DNA from: Deltaproteobacteria bacterium
GTDB lineage: Bacteria > Desulfobacterota > Desulfobulbia > Desulfobulbales > Desulfurivibrionaceae
NCBI GenBank assembly: GCA_021822005.1
Contig: JAJZSH010000004.1
Span: 1-40,508 of the forward strand
Direction of reading: 5' to 3'
DNA: 40,508 nt
Under the pieces are notes generated by a model that had not been told where the DNA came from, did no database searches, and saw nothing but the letters and a program-made list of their open reading frames with translations. Below are positions 34,422-40,508 of this stretch, piece after piece. The stretch's first letter is position 1. The number at the start of each line of letters is the position of its first letter. Made by a program: the position numbers and the translations under genes.

Positions 34422-37400
34422 ATGTCCAGGTTTTTCATCAATCGCCCTATCTTTGCCTGGGTGATCGCCATCATGGTCATGCTGGCCGGATTGCTGGCGA
34501 TCAAGACTCTGCCGGTCTCCCAGTATCCGCCCATCGCGCCGCCCCAGATAACCATCAATGCCGTGTATCCGGGCGCCTCCGCCCAGACCGTGCAGGATAC
34601 CGTTACCCAGGTCATCGAACAGAAGCTGAACGGCATTGATAATCTGATTTATATGTCTTCCACCAGCGATTCAGCCGGGGCGGTGGCCATCAATCTGACC
34701 TTCAAAGCCGGTACCGACCCGAACATCGCCCAGGTGCAGGTGCAGAACAAGCTGCAACTGGCTACGCCGCTGCTGCCCCAAATCGTGCAGCGACAAGGGG
34801 TTTCGGTGGTTAAATCCACCAAGAACTTCTTGCTGATCTTCGGGTTGGTTTCGGAAGATGGGTCCATGGACCGTAACACCCTGACTGACTACATGGTCTC
34901 CAATCTTCAGGACATCATCAGTAGGGTGGAGGGAGTAGGAGAATTGCAGGTGTTCGGCACCCAGAATGCCATGCGAATATGGCTGAACCCGGTTAAGCTG
35001 AACAACTTCCACCTAACCACAAATGATGTAATTGCGGCGCTACAGGCCCAGAACGCCCAGGTTTCAGCTGGTCAGTTCGGCGGAACCCCTGCTGCGCAGG
35101 GGCAACAACTCAACGCCACCATCACGGCCCGGACCTTACTCCAGACTCCGGAGCAGTTCGATGCAATCATCCTGCGGACCAACAGCGATGGTTCCACGGT
35201 CAGGTTGAAGGATGTAGCCGAAAGCAAGATAGGCACCGAAAACTACGATATTCAGTCGTTCTACAAAGGGAAGCCGATGGGTGGTATGGCAATCCGTCTG
35301 GCAGCCGGCGCCAATGCCCTGGATACGGGCAATCGCGTCAAGGCCAAGTTGGAGGAATTGTCGAAATACTTCCCTGCCGGCGTGAAGGTGGTTTATCCCT
35401 ACGACACCACTCCTTTTGTCAAAATATCAATAGAAGAGGTGGTTCAGACCCTGTTTGAGGCGGTCCTCCTTGTTTTTGTCATCATGTTTCTTTTCCTACA
35501 GAACTTCAGGGCCACATTGATACCCACCATTGCGGTACCGGTCGTTTTGCTTGGCACCTTCGGAGTGCTGTCGGCCAGCGGTTTTTCCATAAACACTCTG
35601 ACCATGTTCGCCTTGGTTATCGCCATCGGTTTGCTCGTAGATGACGCAATCGTGGTTGTAGAGAACGTGGAGCGGATTATGTCCGAGGAGGGGTTGTCGC
35701 CACGGGAGGCGACCATCAAATCCATGGGTCAGATCACCGGCGCACTATGGGGTATCGCCACCGTGCTGACAGCGGTTTTCGTGCCCATGGCCTTTTTTGG
35801 TGGATCTACCGGGGTCATCTATCGCCAGTTTTCTATCACCATCGTTTCCTCTATGATTCTTTCGGTGCTGGTGGCTATGATTCTTACACCAGCCCTGTGC
35901 GCCACCCTGCTCAAACCGGTGGAAAAGGGGCACGAGCCGGGGGAATCGGGTTGGTTCAGGAGGTTTTTTCACTGGTTCAACACGTTGTTCGACCGCGGCA
36001 GGGAGCAGTACGAAGGGATCGTCGGTCGCTCCTTTGGTAAACCGGTACGTTACCTGGTTGTCTATGGCGCTATTGTGGCGGCTATGGTTTTCTTTTTCAT
36101 GCGGCTTCCTACCGCCTTCCTGCCGGACGAGGACCAGGGATTCATTATTTGCCAGGTGCAATTGCCTGCCGGCGCCACCGAGGAACGGACGATTCAGGTG
36201 ATACGACAGATGGAGCAGCATTTTTTGGAGCGGGAGTCCAAAGCAGTTGAATCCATAATCACCGTGGCCGGGTTCAGTTTTGCCGGTCGAGGGCAGAACA
36301 TGGGACTGGCCTTTGTCAAGCTCAAGGACTGGAATCTGCGCAAGTCCACCGAGTTGAAGGCACCGGCCATTGCCGGCCGGGCTATGCAGGCCTTCTCAAA
36401 GGTTCGTGACGGTATGGTTTTTGCCTTCTCGCCACCGGCGGTGGTGGAGTTGGGGCAGGCCAACGGCTTCGATTTCCAGCTGCAGGATCGTGGCGGCTTG
36501 GGACACGATAAGCTGATGGAGGCACGCAACCAGTTGTTGGGTCTGGCCAGGAAAAATCCCAAGCTGATTGCGGTGCGCCCGAACGGTCAGGATGACTCAC
36601 CCCAGTTCAAGCTCGATATTGATGATGTCCGGGCAGGAGTCCTGGGGATCTCCCCGGCCGACATCAATAATATTCTGACAACAGCCTGGGGCGGTTCCTA
36701 CGTTAACGACTTCATTCAGAACGGCCGGGTCAAGAAGGTCTATCTCCAGGCCGACGCCAAGTACCGAATGCTGCCGGAGGATATTAAAAGCTGGTATGTC
36801 CGAAACGAAAGGGGCGAGATGGTGTCATTCTCGGCCTTTGCGACCGCCCACTGGCAGTATGGATCGCCCCGCCTGGAACGATATAACGGGATTCCATCCG
36901 TGGAGATTATGGGGCAGGCAGCCCCTGGCGTGAGTACCGGGGAGGCGATGGACGAAATGGAGAAAATGGCTGCTGGGCTGTCGTCGGGGATCGGTTACGA
37001 GTGGACCGGTCTCTCCTATGAGGAGAAGCAGGCAGGCAAACAGGCGCCGGCCCTGTATGCCATCTCGCTTTTGGTGGTGTTTCTGGCTGTGGCTGCGTTG
37101 TACGAGAGCTGGACTATCCCCTTTGTCAACCTGTTGATGTTGCCGCTGGGATTGGTGGGTGCAGTTGTGGCAGTTACAATGCGGGGGCTGCCCAACGATG
37201 TCTATCTCCAGATCGGGCTGTTGACTACGGTGGGGCTTTCCACCAAGAACGCCATCCTGATCATCCAGTTCATCAAGGAGCAGATGCATCAGGGCCATGA
37301 ACTGGTTGAGGCCACTCTGGCCGCGGTTAAGATCAGATTGCGTCCGGTCATCATGACCTCCCTGGCTTTCTTCTTCGGCACCCTGCCGCTGGCTTTGACC

Positions 37401-37583
37401 CGCGGGGCAGGCGCCGGGGCTCAGAACGCCATCGGCACCGCCGTCACCGGCGGGCTGCTTTCGGCTACTTTCATCGACTTGATTTTTATCCCGTTTTTCT
37501 TTGTCCTGATTTCTCGACGCTTTGCCGGAAAAAAGCCGACACCACAGTCCTCGGCTGATCCCAACGCTCAGGAGGTGCATTGA
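34422..37583 (+). CDS. RND efflux permease (AcrB/MexB, HAE1 family)
   Basis: [43 protein letters not shown]...[18 protein letters not shown]. Confidence 0.97.
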   Translation: MSRFFINRPIFAWVIAIMVMLAGLLAIKTLPVSQYPPIAPPQITINAVYPGASAQTVQDTVTQVIEQKLNGIDNLIYMSSTSDSAGAVAINLTFKAGTDPNIAQVQVQNKLQLATPLLPQIVQRQGVSVVKSTKNFLLIFGLVSEDGSMDRNTLTDYMVSNLQDIISRVEGVGELQVFGTQNAMRIWLNPVKLNNFHLTTNDVIAALQAQNAQVSAGQFGGTPAAQGQQLNATITARTLLQTPEQFDAIILRTNSDGSTVRLKDVAESKIGTENYDIQSFYKGKPMGGMAIRLAAGANALDTGNRVKAKLEELSKYFPAGVKVVYPYDTTPFVKISIEEVVQTLFEAVLLVFVIMFLFLQNFRATLIPTIAVPVVLLGTFGVLSASGFSINTLTMFALVIAIGLLVDDAIVVVENVERIMSEEGLSPREATIKSMGQITGALWGIATVLTAVFVPMAFFGGSTGVIYRQFSITIVSSMILSVLVAMILTPALCATLLKPVEKGHEPGESGWFRRFFHWFNTLFDRGREQYEGIVGRSFGKPVRYLVVYGAIVAAMVFFFMRLPTAFLPDEDQGFIICQVQLPAGATEERTIQVIRQMEQHFLERESKAVESIITVAGFSFAGRGQNMGLAFVKLKDWNLRKSTELKAPAIAGRAMQAFSKVRDGMVFAFSPPAVVELGQANGFDFQLQDRGGLGHDKLMEARNQLLGLARKNPKLIAVRPNGQDDSPQFKLDIDDVRAGVLGISPADINNILTTAWGGSYVNDFIQNGRVKKVYLQADAKYRMLPEDIKSWYVRNERGEMVSFSAFATAHWQYGSPRLERYNGIPSVEIMGQAAPGVSTGEAMDEMEKMAAGLSSGIGYEWTGLSYEEKQAGKQAPALYAISLLVVFLAVAALYESWTIPFVNLLMLPLGLVGAVVAVTMRGLPNDVYLQIGLLTTVGLSTKNAILIIQFIKEQMHQGHELVEATLAAVKIRLRPVIMTSLAFFFGTLPLALTRGAGAGAQNAIGTAVTGGLLSATFIDLIFIPFFFVLISRRFAGKKPTPQSSADPNAQEVH

Positions 37584-37584
37584 T

Positions 37585-39030
37585 ATGAAATCGAAGATCG
37601 CAGCCCTGTGTTTGCCCATGGCAGCATTGCTTTGCCTGGAGGGCTGTACCATGGCCCCCAGGTATGTCCGCCCCGAGGCACCGACGGCGGCCGTTTGGCC
37701 AAGCGGCTCGGCATATCAAGAGCGAGGAGAAAGCCAATCCGCCAAAGAAGTGGCCGATATCCCCTGGCAGGAATTCTTTGTTGATCAGCAGTTGCAGAAA
37801 TTGATTATTCTCGCCCTCGAAAATAACCGCGACCTGCGCATCGCCGCTCTCAATATCGAGAGGTCACGGGCTCAGTACCGAATCCAACGTGCCGAGCTGT
37901 TTCCGCAGATCGACGCCACCGCTGCCGGCAGCAAACAACGGATCCCTGAGACCCTTTCGACCACAGGTCAGGCCGAAACCGTTCATCAATATAACGTAGG
38001 TGTTGGGGTCAGCGCTTACGAACTTGATCTGTTCGGTCGCGTGCAAAGTCTGAAGGATCAGGCGTTAGAACAATATCTTGCTACCGAGCAGGCGCGACGC
38101 ACTGTCCAGATCAGCTTGGTCGCAGAGGTAGCTACGCAATACTTGACCCTGGCTGCCGACCGTGAACTGCTTGCACTGGCCCAAAATACTCTGGACGCCC
38201 AACAGAGCACCTACCAATTAATTCAGCGTCGCTTTGAAATGGGCGCTTCTTCAGAGTTGGATTTGCGGCAGGCGCAAACACGGGTGGATGCAGCGCGGGT
38301 GGATATCGCCCGCTACCTTGCTCTGGTGGCCCAAGACGAAAACGGTCTCAACTTGGTAGTCGGGTCGACGGTCCCAGCCGAATTACTTCCCCAGACATTA
38401 TCCGAAACACTTACAGCAATGAAGGACATCTCCCCCGGTTTGCCGTCCGAGGTGCTGTTGCGGCGTCCCGATGTCCTGCAGGCTGAGAATCAGCTTAAGG
38501 GTTTCAATGCCAATATAGGCGCGGCAAGGGCGGCGTTTTTCCCACGCATCACTCTGGTCAGTTCTATCGGTGTCGGAAGCGATGAGTTATCCGGTCTCTT
38601 CAAATCAGGCTCGGGCGCCTGGGCTTTCGCACCACAAATAGTTCTCCCGATTTTCGATGCCGGCAGCAGATGGGCTAGTTTAAAGGTGGCGGAGGTGGAT
38701 CGGAACATCGCCGTTGCCCGGTATGAGAAGGCGATTCAGACGGCCTTCCGAGAAGTGGCCGACTCCCTTGCCCAGCGGGGAACCATCGACGACCAGGTGG
38801 CTGCGCAGCAGTCGCTCACCGATGCCACCGCCATGAGTTACCGCCTCTTTCAAGCTCGCTATGAAAAAGGGGTGGACAGCTATCTGAATGCGTTGGATTC
38901 CCAGCGTTCGCTCTATGACGCCCAAAAGGGGTTGATTGCCACCCGGTTAACGCGGCTGCAGAACCTGGTGACATTATATAAAGTGTTGGGTGGCGGTGGA
39001 GAAATCGCGTCTGCGCCACAAACTCCGTGA
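37585..39030 (+). CDS. RND outer-membrane factor lipoprotein (OprM/NodT family)
   Basis: Lipobox [18 protein letters not shown]; TolC-like repeats; SD AGGAGG upstream of ATG 37585. Confidence 0.95.
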   Translation: MKSKIAALCLPMAALLCLEGCTMAPRYVRPEAPTAAVWPSGSAYQERGESQSAKEVADIPWQEFFVDQQLQKLIILALENNRDLRIAALNIERSRAQYRIQRAELFPQIDATAAGSKQRIPETLSTTGQAETVHQYNVGVGVSAYELDLFGRVQSLKDQALEQYLATEQARRTVQISLVAEVATQYLTLAADRELLALAQNTLDAQQSTYQLIQRRFEMGASSELDLRQAQTRVDAARVDIARYLALVAQDENGLNLVVGSTVPAELLPQTLSETLTAMKDISPGLPSEVLLRRPDVLQAENQLKGFNANIGAARAAFFPRITLVSSIGVGSDELSGLFKSGSGAWAFAPQIVLPIFDAGSRWASLKVAEVDRNIAVARYEKAIQTAFREVADSLAQRGTIDDQVAAQQSLTDATAMSYRLFQARYEKGVDSYLNALDSQRSLYDAQKGLIATRLTRLQNLVTLYKVLGGGGEIASAPQTP

Positions 39031-39074
39031 TCCGCTGCTGAGGTGAAGCACCAAACACGTAACCGGAGGGATTC

Positions 39075-39206
39075 ATGAAACCATCCAGGTTGGCTTTGTA
39101 TATCGTGATCGCATTACTCTCTCTTGCGGTGGCATTTTACGTTTTGGCCAAGGAACCACCGCCGGGCTGGCCGATCAATCTGATTCACCTGCTTTGCAAA
39201 TACTGA
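39075..39206 (+). CDS. Small single-TM protein (43 aa)
   Basis: GGAGGGATTC-ATG; MKPSRLALYIVIALLSLAVAFYVLAKEPPPGWPINLIHLLCKY*. Below ORF-track size cut-off. Confidence 0.55.
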   Translation: MKPSRLALYIVIALLSLAVAFYVLAKEPPPGWPINLIHLLCKY

Positions 39207-39445
39207 TTTTTCAGATGTTGGTCTTAGCCTGGCTTTACCGGGTAACTAACAATGAGACTCTCTGCAAGGTGCTTGGAGAAGGGTTGCTCGCGGACTGGCG
39301 CCCAATGCATGCTGTTGTCACGGGGGGATTCTTCATGCTTACCATGTGGAGTGCCTCTCCATATGGTCATTAACATGGAGTGGAGGCCAGAAGAGAGAGG
39401 ATTGAATTCAGGAAACGCATGACATGGGACTGAAGAGGTGTGTGG

Positions 39446-40036
39446 ATGAATCAGCAAAAAAATATTCCCACTGGCAAGAGCAGCTTCGATTTAATCGACA
39501 AGGAAAAATTTTTTCGGGAACTAGAAATCAAGGAGGACACAATTTTTCTTGATGCTGTCTGTGGTTGCGGCGACTATGCCCTGGCCGCGGCCAGCCGGAT
39601 TAGGGAGCAGGGACGGATATATGCCTTTGATTTGCAGGAGGGGATAATTGATCGGTTGACCGATAAAATTTTGGCTGAAGGTATCACCAATGTCGTCCCA
39701 AGGGTCGCTGGCCCGCTTTCACTTCCTTTGGGTAACAACACAATAGATATTTGCCTCATGGTCACGGCATTTTATGACTTGGTGCCGCAGGGCGACGATG
39801 AGAAAGCATTGAGTGAAATTACGAGGGTCTTGAAGCCAAGCGGCGTTCTGGCTGTGATTGAATTCAAGAAAATATCCGGTCATCTCGGCCTGCCGATCAA
39901 TATTCGTATCAAATCGGCGGAGCTGGACGAGACGCTCCGTTTTCACGGGTTCACTTCAGTGAAACCCCGAGAGATTGAAGTTGGTGAATATAGTTACCTC
40001 TCGCTTTATCGTAAAGATAACGTGCAACCCTACTGA
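39446..40036 (+). CDS. Class I SAM-dependent methyltransferase
   Basis: IFLDAVCGCGDYALAAASRIREQGRIYAFDLQEGIIDRL...EITRVLKPSGVLAVIEFKK. Confidence 0.88.
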   Translation: MNQQKNIPTGKSSFDLIDKEKFFRELEIKEDTIFLDAVCGCGDYALAAASRIREQGRIYAFDLQEGIIDRLTDKILAEGITNVVPRVAGPLSLPLGNNTIDICLMVTAFYDLVPQGDDEKALSEITRVLKPSGVLAVIEFKKISGHLGLPINIRIKSAELDETLRFHGFTSVKPREIEVGEYSYLSLYRKDNVQPY

Positions 40037-40304
40037 CTACGAACTCTATAATGCTTGCTCCTTATAAGTGCGAATAACAAAAAATATAGTCAAGGGAAAG
40101 ACGAGAAAATTAGTCAAAGAGGGGCAATCAAGCATCACGATTTTGCACACATGACGAACGCTGCCAAGATTCAGGAATTTTTATCACCGGCAGCCCCGTC
40201 GCCCACCGATCAGGAATTGCGACATATATTCGTTCCTCTGCTTAGGGGCTGACTCAGGTCACAGACTAACCTCTGCTGTAGGTTGATAAAAGGAGAAGCA
40301 AAAC

Positions 40305-40508
40305 ATGTGTAAAGTGTTAATCGTTCATTACAGTATGTATGGGCACATTTACAAGATGGCCGAAGCTGTGGCGGAAGGTGTTCGGGCGGTAGCCGGGTGC
40401 GGGGCGGTGATAAAAAAAGTTCCGGAGACCCTTCCCTCAACAGTGATGGAGAAGATGGGAGCGCTTGATGCCCAGAAAGGAATGCAACATATCCCGGCTG
40501 CCACGATG
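40305..40508 (+). CDS. WrbA-like flavodoxin / NAD(P)H:quinone oxidoreductase (partial, runs off right edge)
   Basis: [51 protein letters not shown].... Confidence 0.85.
   Translation, partial: MCKVLIVHYSMYGHIYKMAEAVAEGVRAVAGCGAVIKKVPETLPSTVMEKMGALDAQKGMQHIPAATM

Noticed and set aside
39215-39373. 52-aa ORF (MLVLAWLYRVTNNETLCKVLGEGLL...)
   Set aside because: No clear Shine-Dalgarno and no recognised family; kept out of the feature list.
40055-40252. 65-aa ORF before the WrbA-like gene
   Set aside because: No SD, no domain, composition not convincing.

Overview
High-GC Gram-negative chromosomal window, probably Desulfobulbales-like Desulfobacterota (inferred from gene content only). Housekeeping backbone: tRNA-Ser(CGA), wecA-like and capD/flaA1-like genes, tRNA-Ser(GGA)-ffs-dnaX-ybaB-recR, tRNA-Val, the thrS-infC-rpmI-rplT-pheS-pheT-ihfA-merR operon, and tRNA-Pro(GGG). 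An accessory block follows tRNA-Pro: AlpA-like regulator, a Rep-like protein with a DnaA-N-like C-terminus, MobC, and an LPD7-type relaxase with two out-of-frame nested ORFs. Then come an IS1595-like transposase remnant and a two-TetR/RND efflux cluster. The left end holds an open-ended minus-strand DUF4214 surface-type protein that the ORF track missed, plus an EndoQ(PHP)-UvrD fusion. The best candidates for undescribed biology are: (1) overprinted small genes in the relaxase tail, each with its own Shine-Dalgarno; (2) a palindromic repeat family whose two copies show compensatory stem changes, one of them inside the infC-rpmI operon; (3) a 146-bp MITE with 4-bp target duplications, one copy apparently in the -10 box of the tRNA-Pro promoter; (4) the EndoQ-UvrD fusion; (5) a DUF559 endonuclease gene whose ends are formed by C-rich repeats; (6) an infC gene that appears to start at ATC. 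Everything was read by eye. No searches or folding programs were run.
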